Counted from the stretch's first letter, positions 52,915-62,713 are shown. The stretch: DNA of 64,000 nucleotides from Methylacidiphilum infernorum V4 (GCF_000019665.1 NC_010794.1:1364001-1428000), one strand, 5' to 3'. The notes: a model not told the origin generated them from the letters alone. A program made the numbers and translations.

Positions 52915-54249
52915 CTATTTTTTAAGAATACTGTTAAAAGCCATGATATCTTCTTGTGCCAGTATGCCGGCTGCGGCTTTCAACTGGGCACGAGAAACAA
53001 TATGATTATAGAGGGCATTGTAATAGTTTCTTTTTGCATTAGATAAGTCGGCGATAACCGTCAACAAGTCGACGATGGATCGAGTTCCTATTTCGTAGCC
53101 TTTTTTTGTCGCTTCGTAAGAGGTTTGAGCGGAATCCAAAGCCGTTTTTGCACTTTTCAATTGAAGCACGCTACTCTGCAAGTTGAGAAAAGCTTCCTCA
53201 GTGTCAAGCTTTGCTTGATCGGAAGTATTGCGCAAGGCTTCCGAGGTAGCCCTAGCCTGGGCTTGGGATTGCTTGATCCGTTGATCAATCTGTCCATCAT
53301 AAAGAGGCATGGAAAGGGTCAAAAAACCGGCGGCGACTTGCAAATTGACAGGGATGGCATTGACGGCCAACTGGCTTGACGAACCCATAAGGGACAAAAC
53401 GGGCCAATGTGCTCTTTTATTTTGCTCAAGCTGGGCATAAGAAGCATCCAAAAGAGCCTTGGCCTGCTTGATTAAAGGTTGGTTGGCAATAGCCATTTTT
53501 ACCCAGGGATCCATGGAATTTGGAGTCGGATTCATCGGGGAAATTTCTACCACGTCAGCCAGTTCAGCCACGGGCTTGTGGATTATTCTTTCCAATATCG
53601 CCTTTGCAATATTCAGGGCGTTTTTTGCCGTAATGAGATTGGATTGGGATAAATCGAACCGAGCCTTGGCTTCTTTTACGGCTACCACGTCTCCCTTCCC
53701 CGTTTTCAAAAAAGCTTCCGTTTGCTTTAAAATTTCCTCATAAAGGGCAAGCTCGCTTTCCGCTACCCGCTTGTTGGCTTGCGCTTGTAAAACTCCGAAA
53801 TAGGCTTGAACAACCCGTAAGATCAGTTGTTGTTTCTGGTACTGTACGGCGGAACTCTGTGCCTGGCGCTGGAATTTTGCAGCTTTCAGAGCCGAAAGCT
53901 TTTGCCCATCAAAAAGGGGTTGAGTCAAAAGCACGGTATAAAATTCAAACGATGTGCCCGTTGCCAGGGAAAAAGAATTGATATTGACGTTAATAAGACT
54001 GCCTTCTCCTGCCGCTGCATTAACCGAAAGAGTAGGACCTAAAGCCGCTCTTGCCAGCGATACCCCAGCTTGAGAGCCATTAAAAAGATAGCTTTCCCTG
54101 GAAAGAATGGGATCGGATTCCAAGGCCTCTTGAAAAATTTGGGCAAGATCTTCTTGAGTCTTCGCAAAAGAGGAAAGAACGAGATTCGAGCAAAAACAGA
54201 GGAAAAAGAGAAAAAGAAAGTGGGAACAATTCTGGAATTGTCGAATCAT
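52915..54249 (-). CDS. TolC-family outer-membrane efflux protein
   Basis: The 444 residues comprise a signal peptide (about 1-28) and two repeats of the outer-membrane efflux domain with long alpha-helices, for example RVVQAYFGVLQAQANKRVAE and TEEAFLNLQSSVLQLKSAK. It forms the outer-membrane exit duct of the system. First gene of the operon. Confidence 0.92.
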   Translation of the reverse strand: MIRQFQNCSHFLFLFFLCFCSNLVLSSFAKTQEDLAQIFQEALESDPILSRESYLFNGSQAGVSLARAALGPTLSVNAAAGEGSLINVNINSFSLATGTSFEFYTVLLTQPLFDGQKLSALKAAKFQRQAQSSAVQYQKQQLILRVVQAYFGVLQAQANKRVAESELALYEEILKQTEAFLKTGKGDVVAVKEAKARFDLSQSNLITAKNALNIAKAILERIIHKPVAELADVVEISPMNPTPNSMDPWVKMAIANQPLIKQAKALLDASYAQLEQNKRAHWPVLSLMGSSSQLAVNAIPVNLQVAAGFLTLSMPLYDGQIDQRIKQSQAQARATSEALRNTSDQAKLDTEEAFLNLQSSVLQLKSAKTALDSAQTSYEATKKGYEIGTRSIVDLLTVIADLSNAKRNYYNALYNHIVSRAQLKAAAGILAQEDIMAFNSILKK

Positions 54250-54708
54250 GTCCTATTTTTACATATTAGTGTAATATCAACAAGGGATAAAACAAAATCG
54301 AACGAGGCGGTACAAGCTCCGGAATAGGATCTGTAAATTCAAGAGTATTACCCCTCGCCGCCGCTCAAGTAAGCTCCGCTAGGAAAATAGGGATGAGGGC
54401 AAAATACAATCCACAAAGGAGATTTATCCCCTTTACCCTTAAAAAGGGACACAGGCCGTAGGCTAATACTCCTTTTTTTTAATACACACCAGTTTCCAGG
54501 AGATTCCAAAAAGGCCGCGATCCAAGCTTATCGATACCCGGCTACAAGAACAACGGGGTTGCAGGTAAAACATCTATTTAAATGAGAAAGCAGCCTTAAA
54601 TGGATCGGTTCTTGCAATCCAACCTATGGGGATAGAACCGAAAGTCTTCGTTGTTAGACGGCCAAGGACTACAGTTTTCGATTTTTGCTTCTTTTCCGCC
54701 AAAATAAG
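54250..54708. other. Gap without a recognised gene
   Basis: About 450 bases separate tolC-like and tRNA-Ser. Several short reading frames are without motifs. The sequence near 54440-54480 (CCCTTTACCCTTAAAAAGGG) has weak dyad symmetry followed by T-runs but is not placed behind a gene. Nothing else is supported. Confidence 0.35.
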
Positions 54709-54796
54709 CGGACAGAGTGGGATTCGAACCCACGAGGGAGGGTCACTCCCTAGCGGTTTTCAAGACCGCCCCGATCAACCACTCCGGCATCTGTCC
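54709..54796 (-). tRNA. tRNA-Ser (anticodon TGA)
   Basis: An 88-nt class II tRNA lies on the minus strand: acceptor GGACAGA/TCTGTCC, anticodon stem GCGGT/ACCGC around CTTGAAA (anticodon TGA), long variable arm GGGAGTGACCCTCCC, and T arm TTCGAAT. Discriminator G; no CCA encoded. Confidence 0.95.
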
Positions 54797-54878
54797 ATAA
54801 AAAAGAAAATATCCAACAAAAAATTTTACTCTACCGGGAGAGCCCAAACAATATTTTATAAGAAAGCCGGGAAAAGTC

Positions 54879-55718
54879 TTATTGAATAGGTCCCCCCATG
54901 AAGGGATGCAACAGGATCAGCGCATCGAGCCATTTATTAGGACTGTCAAGAATAACAACAATTAACTTTTTACCCTGTCTTTGGAACATACCTACAAAAG
55001 TATTTCTCGATTCAGGAGTCCATCCTGTTTTGCCCGCCGTCATGCCCTGATACAGATCGAGTAATTTGTTCGTGTTCATCAGGTATTGCACCGGCTTTCC
55101 ATCCAAAGTGGCCAATTCGTAACTGGGACTGCTTATGATTTTTACCAAATCGGGAACAGCTAAAAAGGCTTCAAAAATCTTCCTTAAATCATTGGCCGAT
55201 GTCATGTGCCCGGGATAGGAAATACCATGGGGATTTTGAAAATGAGTGTGGTTACAGCCAAGACTTTTCGCTTTTTTGTTCATTTCATCGACAAAAGACA
55301 TCACCGTGCCACAAGATTGCCTTGCAAGAGCCATTGCCGCTTCGTTGCTCGATGGAAGAAGCAAAGCATAGACAAGACTTTTTACCGAATACTTTTCACC
55401 TGGGAAAAAACGAACCACGGGATATTCGGTTAAACCCAAATCGGAAGGCTGAATACTTACCGTTCCTTCCAGCTTGGTCTTTTCGTAGGCAATAAGCGCG
55501 GTCATCACTTTTGTTGTGCTTGCCGGATAATAGGGAGAGTCCGCATCGCGGCTAAAAAGATCTTTCTTCTGGTCACTATCCCATACCAGGGCTGCCCTAG
55601 CTTGCAAGTTTTTATTAATAAAAGAGATATCTTCTCCTCGCACCGGCATGAGAACGGGCATAGTTAAAAGTTGAAAAAAAAGGAAAAACTTTAATTTGAA
55701 ATTAGATTTGTTTTTCAT
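54879..55718 (-). CDS. D-alanyl-D-alanine carboxypeptidase (S11 family)
   Basis: The 279-residue product has a signal peptide (about 1-28) and the three penicillin-binding motifs STTK (67-70), SSN (123-125) and KTG (near 236). It removes the terminal D-alanine of peptidoglycan stem peptides. It lacks the second C-terminal domain of PBP5, so it is a short DacF-like form. It slightly overlaps the DUF123 gene upstream. Confidence 0.92.
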   Translation of the reverse strand: MKNKSNFKLKFFLFFQLLTMPVLMPVRGEDISFINKNLQARAALVWDSDQKKDLFSRDADSPYYPASTTKVMTALIAYEKTKLEGTVSIQPSDLGLTEYPVVRFFPGEKYSVKSLVYALLLPSSNEAAMALARQSCGTVMSFVDEMNKKAKSLGCNHTHFQNPHGISYPGHMTSANDLRKIFEAFLAVPDLVKIISSPSYELATLDGKPVQYLMNTNKLLDLYQGMTAGKTGWTPESRNTFVGMFQRQGKKLIVVILDSPNKWLDALILLHPFMGGPIQ

Positions 55719-56229
55719 ACTTGTCGATTACCCCAAGGAGCATTTTAGTTATTTCCTTTCCATCCCATCTCCTTGGACTGTACAACAAATGGCTTATACA
55801 TTTCTCCTTGCAATCCGTCGAGCCAAATCCCGGCAAAGGAATACTTACGTTAGGCAATTGACACAGGGCTTGGGCAAAAAGGCATTCCCAAGATCCAAGG
55901 CTGTCTTCATACAAGAATAAAGCTAAAAAAAGGGCATTGGGCGTCAAATGGTCAATATGCCAAAAAATTTTTTTCATTGGGATAAGATGCCTGAGAAGGC
56001 GACTTCGTAGTCCTCCTTTGCCCAAGGCGGAACCGCAATAACAATAGTAGCCTCTGGGAACGATTCTTTGGGTGTTCCGAATGACCAGGGTTAATTGGTT
56101 TAAAAAGAAAAAAAGAACGTATGAGCCTCGGCTTGGAGGAATAACTTCGGGCAAAAAAGGAAAAAACAAGGGAATGAAGGCAAGTCTTTTGTATCCATTA
56201 GAAGAAAGAAATGGGTGTAAAATAGGCAT
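55702..56229 (-). CDS. DUF123-domain protein
   Basis: The 175 residues hold the DUF123 pattern: PRGYYCYCGSALG, LRSRLLRHL, HWHIDHL-like FWHIDHLT, and GFGSTDCKEKCISHLL. In other organisms this GIY-YIG-like domain occurs alone or fused to endonuclease III. A nuclease role is suggested only by that association. The N-terminal 25 residues do not match, so a later start is possible. Confidence 0.75.
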   Translation of the reverse strand: MPILHPFLSSNGYKRLAFIPLFFPFLPEVIPPSRGSYVLFFFLNQLTLVIRNTQRIVPRGYYCYCGSALGKGGLRSRLLRHLIPMKKIFWHIDHLTPNALFLALFLYEDSLGSWECLFAQALCQLPNVSIPLPGFGSTDCKEKCISHLLYSPRRWDGKEITKMLLGVIDKYEKQI

Positions 56230-56354
56230 TATTTTTTCTTTTTTTTTTTATTGGAAAAGATAAAAAAAATACATCAAAAAACCCGATTGGAATGCCATTT
56301 TTAATATTTTAGGCTATGTTATTCTTTTCAGTAGCATAGCTTACTTATCGCTTC

Positions 56355-56948
56355 ATGGACAATGTACTCCTTTTAAATTTTAAGGTTATGTCTGTCCCTT
56401 TCCGACCTCATCCCTCTTTTGTCCCTCTTTTTTTTCTTTTCTTCTTCCTGGCATTCTTTATGAACCTTGCCGACGCCCGTGGCAAAAGCCTCAAAGACAG
56501 GATGAAAGAATACATAGAAGCCGTTAGAAACCAAAAAGAAAAAGAAATCATCCGTTGTTTTCCCAAGAAAAAAACCGCTTCTTTGTTTATTTATACCCAG
56601 GGTGATCTTTCAAAACCACGTTTCCAGTGGATAGTCGACCAGAAGCAAATTGAAAAAGATTTTCAAATGCAAGGTCCTCTCTTTCACCTTTTTTTCGATA
56701 AAACAAAAACGACTCCCCGTACTTTTTACTCTTCGAGGATGGAGGGACCCACCTATAAAGAGTTGTTCGACCCCAACCATGCCGCCGGCTTGACCTATCG
56801 CGATCTTCTTAAGAAAGAATCCAAAGACAAATGGAAAAAGAAAGGCAAAAGCTTTTTTTTAAAAAGTCCACAAGTATGCGACTATGTTCGTTGGAAGAAA
56901 AAAGAAGGGAAATGGATTATTGAAGAACTAGCCGTCACCTCCCCTTAA
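56355..56948 (+). CDS. Hypothetical secreted basic protein
   Basis: The product is about 197 residues, with a strongly hydrophobic signal (about 20-40) ending ADA, then a Lys-rich soluble part (KSLKDRMKEYIEAVRNQKEK, WKKKGKSF). No family is recognised. An in-frame ATG at 56388 would shorten the N-terminus. Weak support from composition and length only. Confidence 0.5.
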   Translation: MDNVLLLNFKVMSVPFRPHPSFVPLFFLFFFLAFFMNLADARGKSLKDRMKEYIEAVRNQKEKEIIRCFPKKKTASLFIYTQGDLSKPRFQWIVDQKQIEKDFQMQGPLFHLFFDKTKTTPRTFYSSRMEGPTYKELFDPNHAAGLTYRDLLKKESKDKWKKKGKSFFLKSPQVCDYVRWKKKEGKWIIEELAVTSP

Positions 56949-57380
56949 CAGCTTTCTCCTCTTATCCTTCTAGGCTTTTCCTCTTATTTTAAATCCGGCA
57001 AAAACACGGTTCAAAACATAACCCTTTTCCTTTTAAAAGGTCCAAGACCATGAGTCTGAAGGGAAGGGCCTTCTCTAAAGCATCATCAAAAAGAGTCTTG
57101 AAATAATAAAATCTTGGCTTGTTTTTTTCTTTGATTTCATCAAAAAGAAGCAGATAAATGGTTTGTCTTGATATTCATCTTATTTGCCCGAATATATTCG
57201 AGCGCAAAGTTAAGGATGCACGTTAAAAAAATTCCGCCTATGAACATGATTTTAAAGAGGACGGTAAGCCCTTTTTATCCTTTATATAAACTGGCTCTAT
57301 GTATATCCTCCCTCTCTTCAGTTGCATGGCTGCTCATTCCAATTCGTAAAAACACAACACCCAACTGAGGACAATTAACC
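56949..57380. other. Gap without a recognised gene
   Basis: About 430 bases lie before the glycosyltransferase gene. A short open frame at 57168-57368 has no recognisable motif. No hairpin terminator or RNA gene is evident. Confidence 0.35.
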
Positions 57381-58823
57381 ATGATATCCTTTTGGTTTTT
57401 AATTCTTGCGCTAGTTCTTTTCATTTACGGCATCTACCGGATGAGCCTCATATTGAGGTTATGGATGGGATCGCATCGGGATAAGAAGGCACCAACAGAT
57501 GCCCTTTTTTATACTTACCCGGAGGTGACGATCCAGTTGCCCATATATAACGAAAAATCTGTCGTAGAACGACTTCTCCATGCTGTTTGTAAAATCGATT
57601 ATCCCAAAAACAAAATGGAAATTCAGATTATCGATGATTCTACCGACGAAACCACGGCGATTATATCCAAATGGGTTTGCGAGTACCAAAAAAAAGGCTT
57701 CGACATATACCAACTGCGCAGGGGAACAAGGGAAGGATTTAAAGCTGGAGGACTGCAATACGGCTTGGAAAGGTCGAAGGGAGAATTTATCGCTATTTTT
57801 GATGCCGATTTTCTTCCTCCCCCTTCTTTTCTTAAAGAAACTTTACCCTATTTTCGTTCTCGGGATGTCGGCATGGTTCAAGCCCGATGGGGGTATTTGA
57901 ATCGCCAAGCAAGTCTCCTTACCCGTTGCCAAGCCTTATTCCTGGATGGGCATTTTCTTCTCGAGCAACCGGTCAGGTATAAATACAACTTGTTTTTTAA
58001 CTTTAATGGAACAGCAGGTATATGGAGGAAAAAATGTATTATCGATGCGGGAGGATGGGAGGGAGACACGCTTACCGAAGATTTAGATCTTAGTTATCGT
58101 GCTCAATTTAAAGGGTGGAAATTTGTTTATACACCCCAGATGGTTGTACCGAGTGAACTCCCCTCTCCAATCGTCGCTTTTAGAACCCAACAGCACCGGT
58201 GGGCAAAAGGCGCAATCCAAACGGCAAAAAAACATCTCTTTTCCCTGTTTAAGGGCTCATATTCTCTTGGGTCTAAAATTGAAGGACTTTTTCACCTTCT
58301 GGCTCACTCCATTCATCCCATTGTTGCAGTCTTGGTAATACTCAATGCGATTAGTTTTTTCTGCTCGCCTCTTCCTCAATCTTTTACCTTGGAAGTTTCG
58401 GGGATGCTTTTTTCTGTGATTTCCTTGTTTTATCTTTCTTATTTTGCCGTCGTCATTTTCTTAAGCAAGAACCTTGAAGCCGGCGCCCTCCTCATCCTTC
58501 CTTTTTCCATGGCCGTGGCTCTTGGCATGACTTTTGCTAATACCAAGTCAGTCATAGATGGGTTGTTTGGCAAAAACAATGTTTTTGTAAGAACACCCAA
58601 AAATGGTTTTTTCAATTCCGATAAACCCATCTACAAGGTCGAACATGAAATAACCCTTCCCCTTTTAGAAACCCTCTTCGCGGCGGTCTTTGGTATAGCT
58701 TTATATCAAGCCATACAGAAACATTTTTGGTTTTCCTTGCCCACCCTTTTCTTGCATACCCTTGGCTTCGGCTATGTCGGCCTTGCCACTCTCTATTCCA
58801 TTATTAAGATGAAAAGGGGATAA
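57381..58823 (+). CDS. Membrane glycosyltransferase family 2 (processive type)
   Basis: The 480 residues comprise an N-terminal helix (about 3-22), a GT2 catalytic domain with VTIQLPIYNEKSVVERLL, IIDDSTDE, FDADF (DxD), TEDLDLSYR and QQHRW, and three or more C-terminal helices. The D, DxD, TED, QxxRW set is that of cellulose-synthase-like and glucomannan or ceramide glucosyltransferases. It makes a polysaccharide or glycolipid at the inner membrane; the sugar donor cannot be read. Confidence 0.9.
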   Translation: MISFWFLILALVLFIYGIYRMSLILRLWMGSHRDKKAPTDALFYTYPEVTIQLPIYNEKSVVERLLHAVCKIDYPKNKMEIQIIDDSTDETTAIISKWVCEYQKKGFDIYQLRRGTREGFKAGGLQYGLERSKGEFIAIFDADFLPPPSFLKETLPYFRSRDVGMVQARWGYLNRQASLLTRCQALFLDGHFLLEQPVRYKYNLFFNFNGTAGIWRKKCIIDAGGWEGDTLTEDLDLSYRAQFKGWKFVYTPQMVVPSELPSPIVAFRTQQHRWAKGAIQTAKKHLFSLFKGSYSLGSKIEGLFHLLAHSIHPIVAVLVILNAISFFCSPLPQSFTLEVSGMLFSVISLFYLSYFAVVIFLSKNLEAGALLILPFSMAVALGMTFANTKSVIDGLFGKNNVFVRTPKNGFFNSDKPIYKVEHEITLPLLETLFAAVFGIALYQAIQKHFWFSLPTLFLHTLGFGYVGLATLYSIIKMKRG

Positions 58824-58833
58824 TTTCCACCCC

Positions 58834-59487
58834 TTAAGCTGATTTTTCTTTTAACTTTAATTCAGGAAGAAAAAAATCCCCAATTTTTTCAACCGAGGGC
58901 ACATGGATAATCCGGCCTTCTTTATTTAAAATGCCATAGCCTAACCCATATGCCGGACCATTGATAACACAGTAATCTGTGCCGCTGCGTTCTATTTGCT
59001 TCATTCCCCTTGAAAGAATCGTCTTGTGATCACCCTCTACTTCATACTTCCATCCCGCAATCAAGGCCTCCGGAAAGATCGCGCGTAATTTTTCTATCAA
59101 TTTTGGAGCAGGCACAACCCTAATCCAATATTCCCTATCGCTTGCAATCTTTGTTTTAAGAACTCCTTTCCCATACTGATCTACGATTTCTCGGACCTGG
59201 AAGTCACAAAGGGCAGCCGCATGAAAGACGGCGTCAAAATGATGATCCGGGGCCAGCCTTTTTATTTCTTTCCATAATCCTTCATTCGTATCAAAGAGAT
59301 ACAGATCAAAGGGTGGAGCGGCCGGCCGTAAAGATGAAAGACTTCCCAGTAAGCAGACGACCTCTATTCCCCGATTGCTGAAATAAGATGATAATTCAAG
59401 ACCAAGCTTGCCCGTAGAAAAATTCGTCATCCTCCTTACCTCATCTATAGGCTCATAACTCGGCCCACAGGTTATCAGTACTTTCAT
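58834..59487 (-). CDS. CoaB-like phosphopantothenate-cysteine ligase domain protein
   Basis: The product is about 217 residues from MKVLITCGPSYEPIDEVRRM, with NFSTGKLGLELSSYFSNRG and FDAVFHAAALCDFQV, the nucleotide-binding and substrate regions of CoaB. The CoaC (decarboxylase) half is absent, so this is a stand-alone synthetase domain. An ATG ten codons upstream is in frame. The late KTKIAS/KLIEKLR segment is present. Function in CoA synthesis is probable, not certain. Confidence 0.8.
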   Translation of the reverse strand: MKVLITCGPSYEPIDEVRRMTNFSTGKLGLELSSYFSNRGIEVVCLLGSLSSLRPAAPPFDLYLFDTNEGLWKEIKRLAPDHHFDAVFHAAALCDFQVREIVDQYGKGVLKTKIASDREYWIRVVPAPKLIEKLRAIFPEALIAGWKYEVEGDHKTILSRGMKQIERSGTDYCVINGPAYGLGYGILNKEGRIIHVPSVEKIGDFFLPELKLKEKSA

Positions 59488-59584
59488 TCCGTTATTATTT
59501 CTACGATCGGCATGCAAACAACTATTATTTTTTTTTGATAAATCTGTTGATTAATTAATAAAGTTCCCCATTAATTGACTATCT

Positions 59585-60460
59585 ATGGAACAGCCACAGC
59601 CCAATGGAAAACCTCCCTGGCTTAGGGCAAAAATCCCAGGAGGGGCTGCATATAATGAAATACGGGGTATCGTTCGTTCTTACAACCTTCATACCGTCTG
59701 TGAAAGTGCCCTTTGTCCCAATATTGGAGAATGTTGGAGTAGGAGAACTGCTACATTGATGATTCTTGGGGATCGATGTACCCGAAGTTGCCGGTTTTGT
59801 GCCGTGACTACAGCAAGACCCCTTCCTGTTAATTATGAAGAACCCAAGAATGTCGCTCTTGCAATCAAGGCTATGGGATTAAAATATGCGGTCATTACTT
59901 CTGTAGCCAGAGATGACTTGAAAGACGGTGGAGCAGAAATGTGGGCCCAAACAATCAAGGAAGTAAGAGCCCTCAATCCTGAAACAAAAATCGAAGTGCT
60001 CATTCCCGATTTTCGGGGAAACATGAAAAGTCTCCTGACAGTTCTTGAAGCAAGACCCGATGTCTTAAACCACAACGTGGAAACCGTGCCCAGGCTTCAA
60101 AAACGAGTAAGACCCCAAGCCCGTTACGAAAGATCGCTGGAGATTCTCAAGAGATCCGCCCAAGAAGGTTTTCCCACAAAAACCGGCCTCATGCTCGGCA
60201 TAGGTGAAACAACAGGGGAGATTGAAAGTACTCTTGTAGATCTCTACGGCATCGGGGTAAGAATCCTTACCCTAGGTCAATATTTGCGCCCTTCAAAAGA
60301 CCATCTTCCCATTGATAGATGGGTCAGCCCGGAAGAATTCAACGCTTGGAAAGAATTTGCTCTAAAAATGGGATTTCATCACGTGGAATCCGGCCCTTTA
60401 GTCCGCAGTTCTTACCATGCCGATGAATATGTAGGGGCTGCCAAAGAGGCCTTGTTATAG
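59585..60460 (+). CDS. lipA: Lipoyl synthase
   Basis: The 291-residue radical-SAM enzyme inserts two sulfurs into octanoyl groups of lipoyl-dependent enzymes. The auxiliary cluster cysteines are C39, C44 and C50 (CESALCPNIGEC) and the radical-SAM cysteines C65, C69 and C72 (CTRSCRFC). The C-terminal RSSYHADE block with the conserved serine is present. Length is normal. The intact IS607 element begins about 20 bases after its stop. Confidence 0.97.
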   Translation: MEQPQPNGKPPWLRAKIPGGAAYNEIRGIVRSYNLHTVCESALCPNIGECWSRRTATLMILGDRCTRSCRFCAVTTARPLPVNYEEPKNVALAIKAMGLKYAVITSVARDDLKDGGAEMWAQTIKEVRALNPETKIEVLIPDFRGNMKSLLTVLEARPDVLNHNVETVPRLQKRVRPQARYERSLEILKRSAQEGFPTKTGLMLGIGETTGEIESTLVDLYGIGVRILTLGQYLRPSKDHLPIDRWVSPEEFNAWKEFALKMGFHHVESGPLVRSSYHADEYVGAAKEALL

Positions 60461-60533
60461 TACAAGAAATGGGATAATCTTGGAGCTAAACTCTAGTATT
60501 GCAAATAGTGCGTAATGGTGTATTATGTAGGGC

Positions 60534-61166
60534 ATGGAAAGCACTATGAGCACGGGCCGGGCGGCCAAGCTGCTGGGGGTCTCGGTCAAGACCATGCAGC
60601 GATGGGAGCGTGAAGGCCGACTAATTCCTGCGGCGCGGACCGACAGCAACCGAAGGCTTTACACCGAATCACAGCTTCGTGATTTTCTCGGCCTGCGCCA
60701 TGCGGTGTCCGAGCCGACGCGGCTCATCGCGTACTGCCGCGTCTCCAGCGCCGCACAGAAGCCCGATCTTGTTAATCAGCGCAAGGTGCTGGAAGAGTTC
60801 GTGGTGGCAAAGGGACTGGCGAACGTCGAGTTCATCGAAGAGGTCGGTGGCGGACTGAACTTCAAGCGCAAGCGCTTTTTGGAACTCATGGACGCCATTG
60901 GACGGCGAGAGGTCAAAACCCTGATCCTTGCCCACCGCGACCGGCTCACCCGGTTTGGCTTCGAGTGGTTCGAGCATTTCGCCAATAGGAATGGGTGCGA
61001 ACTTCTCGTGCTCAACCAGGAGCGGCTGTCGCCCGAACAGGAAATGGTGCAGGACCTGATGACCATCGTGAATTGCTTCTCGTCCCGGCTCTACGGTTTG
61101 CACAACTACCGAAAAAAGCTCAACGAAGCGCTGAAGCTGGACGCGACCAACGCGACACAGGTGTGA
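60534..61166 (+). CDS. tnpA: IS607-type TnpA serine recombinase
   Basis: The 210 residues comprise a MerR-type helix-turn-helix (about 7-50, GRAAKLLGVSVKTMQRWEREG), then a small serine recombinase domain with YCRVSSAAQK, where the catalytic serine is at 71-72, and LAHRDRLTRFGFEWFE. All expected blocks are intact. It catalyses transposition without target duplication. tnpB starts five bases after its stop. Confidence 0.95.
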   Translation: MESTMSTGRAAKLLGVSVKTMQRWEREGRLIPAARTDSNRRLYTESQLRDFLGLRHAVSEPTRLIAYCRVSSAAQKPDLVNQRKVLEEFVVAKGLANVEFIEEVGGGLNFKRKRFLELMDAIGRREVKTLILAHRDRLTRFGFEWFEHFANRNGCELLVLNQERLSPEQEMVQDLMTIVNCFSSRLYGLHNYRKKLNEALKLDATNATQV

Positions 61167-61170
61167 AGCC

Positions 61171-62505
61171 GTGCAACTGACCCACAAAATCGCCCTTCGT
61201 CCGACGCCCGAGCAGGCAGACTACTTTGCCCGCGCCTGCGGCACCGCGCGGCGCGTCTGGAACTGGGCGCTGGACGAGTGGAAGCGCCGGTATGCCGCCG
61301 GGTGTAAACCCAACGCGATGGCGCTCAAAAAGCAGTTCAACGCCATCAAGTACCGCGACCCGCAGTGGCTTGACGAGGACGGGCAGCCGTGGCTCAAGAC
61401 CATCCATCGGGACGCCCACGCGCAGCCCTTTGCGTACCTGGAAAAAGCCTGGAAGCGCTACTTTGCCGACCGCAAAGCGGGCAAACCGGCGTCTGAACCG
61501 CAATTCAAGAAGAAAGGCCGCTGCCGCGACAGCTTCTATGTGGCCAACGACAAGTTTCGGGTCAGCGGTAAGACGATTCGCCTGCCCAAAGTGGGCGAAG
61601 TCGCCATGGCCGAGGCACTGCGCTTTGAGGGCAAGATTCTCGGCGCCACCGTCTCTCGCACGGCGGATCGCTGGTTTGTGGCGATTCAGGTCGAAGTGCC
61701 AGACCGCATATTCCATCGCCGCCGCACGGGCGATGGTGTTGTGGGCCTTGACTTTGGCGTCAAAGCAGCAGCCACCCTCTCAAGTGGCGAAGCGATTGAT
61801 GCTCCCAGACCGTTGAAAGCCGCTCTGCGCCGATTGAGAATCCGTAGCCGACGCTTAAGCCGCAAGATCGAAGCCGCCAAGGTTGCCGCCGGATTTGCTC
61901 CTCAAGCTCGTCTGCCCAAAGGCACCAAACTTCCCGTCTCCAACAACCGCAGGAAGTCTGCTGCGACATTGGCAAGGCTGCACGCCCGCGTTGCCAATGT
62001 CAGAGCGGATTTCACCCACAAGCTCACGACCCGGCTCTGCCGTAAAAACCAAGCGGTGGTGATCGAGGATTTGCGCGTCAAAGGCATGTTGGCAAACGAC
62101 CGACTGGCCCGTGCCATCAGCGACGTGGGCTTGGGGATGTTTCGCGCGCAGATCGAGTACAAGGCGAGGCGCTACGGCACGCGGCTCATCATCGCCGATC
62201 GCTGGTATCCGAGCAGTCGCCTGTGTTCGGTTTGCGGGTGGAAGAACGAGGCGCTGACGCTCAAGGATCGGAGCTGGACGTGTCCCGAGTGCGGCGCGCA
62301 CCACGACCGCGACTTCAACGCGGCGCTCAACCTCAAACGGCTGGCAACCGCAACTGCCCTACCCGTGGCGAGTCCGTCTGGTAACAGCGGCGTTGCGGCA
62401 GAGATGGTCTCTGCCGTAGTCGGGAAAGTTACGCCTGTCAGAGACGATTCCGTTGAGGAATCGGGGCAGGAAGAGAACAGTGCGCACCTTTGCGCACGTT
62501 TTTGA
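61171..62505 (+). CDS. tnpB: TnpB RNA-guided nuclease family protein
   Basis: The 444 residues carry RuvC-I D194 in VGLDFGVKAAATLS, RuvC-II E299 in VVIEDLRVKGM, a zinc finger C352/C355 and C371/C374, and RuvC-III DRDFNAA (D379-D381). The full catalytic set is intact, so activity is expected. TnpB proteins are programmed by an omega RNA made from the element's right end and promote retention of the element. Start 61171 is a GTG or nearby codon following tnpA. The last 60 codons overlap the right-end structure. Confidence 0.95.
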   Translation: MQLTHKIALRPTPEQADYFARACGTARRVWNWALDEWKRRYAAGCKPNAMALKKQFNAIKYRDPQWLDEDGQPWLKTIHRDAHAQPFAYLEKAWKRYFADRKAGKPASEPQFKKKGRCRDSFYVANDKFRVSGKTIRLPKVGEVAMAEALRFEGKILGATVSRTADRWFVAIQVEVPDRIFHRRRTGDGVVGLDFGVKAAATLSSGEAIDAPRPLKAALRRLRIRSRRLSRKIEAAKVAAGFAPQARLPKGTKLPVSNNRRKSAATLARLHARVANVRADFTHKLTTRLCRKNQAVVIEDLRVKGMLANDRLARAISDVGLGMFRAQIEYKARRYGTRLIIADRWYPSSRLCSVCGWKNEALTLKDRSWTCPECGAHHDRDFNAALNLKRLATATALPVASPSGNSGVAAEMVSAVVGKVTPVRDDSVEESGQEENSAHLCARF

Positions 62506-62511
62506 TAGCAG
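62340..62511 (+). ncRNA. Predicted omega-RNA region at the tnpB 3' end
   Basis: By analogy with characterised TnpB systems, the guide RNA scaffold comes from the 3' part of tnpB and the right end, with the guide being the downstream flank. This segment is the portion conserved in both family 1 short elements, which is what selection or mobilisation on an RNA/DNA end would leave. The guide would be read from the bases after 62511. No RNA evidence is available. Confidence 0.5.
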
Positions 62512-62713
62512 AATTTAAAAATACTCTCTTATTCGATCGGTAATCTTAAAAGAAAAAAATTAAAGGAAAAACAAACGTCCTTGGTTTTATAAACGATTTT
62601 CCATTCCCTTGTAAAGGCTTAAAGAAGTATTTTCAAAATCCCAAGTTCAATCTTTAGAAGAATCTTTTGCGGCAATGCTTAAGGCTTGATTAGGTTCTTT
62701 TTTAAAACTATAC

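Larger units (their letters stand above)
60482..62511 (+). mobile_element. Intact IS607-family insertion sequence
   Basis: About 2.0 kb with tnpA and tnpB in tandem, lacking terminal inverted repeats as expected for this family. The left limit is placed at GGAGCTAAACTCTAGTATTGC and the right at GCGCACGTTTTTGATAGCAG, both shared with the short elements at 20176-20426 and 46491-46749. It is much richer in G+C than its flanks, indicating recent transfer. Inserted between lipA and the amidase gene. Confidence 0.9.
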
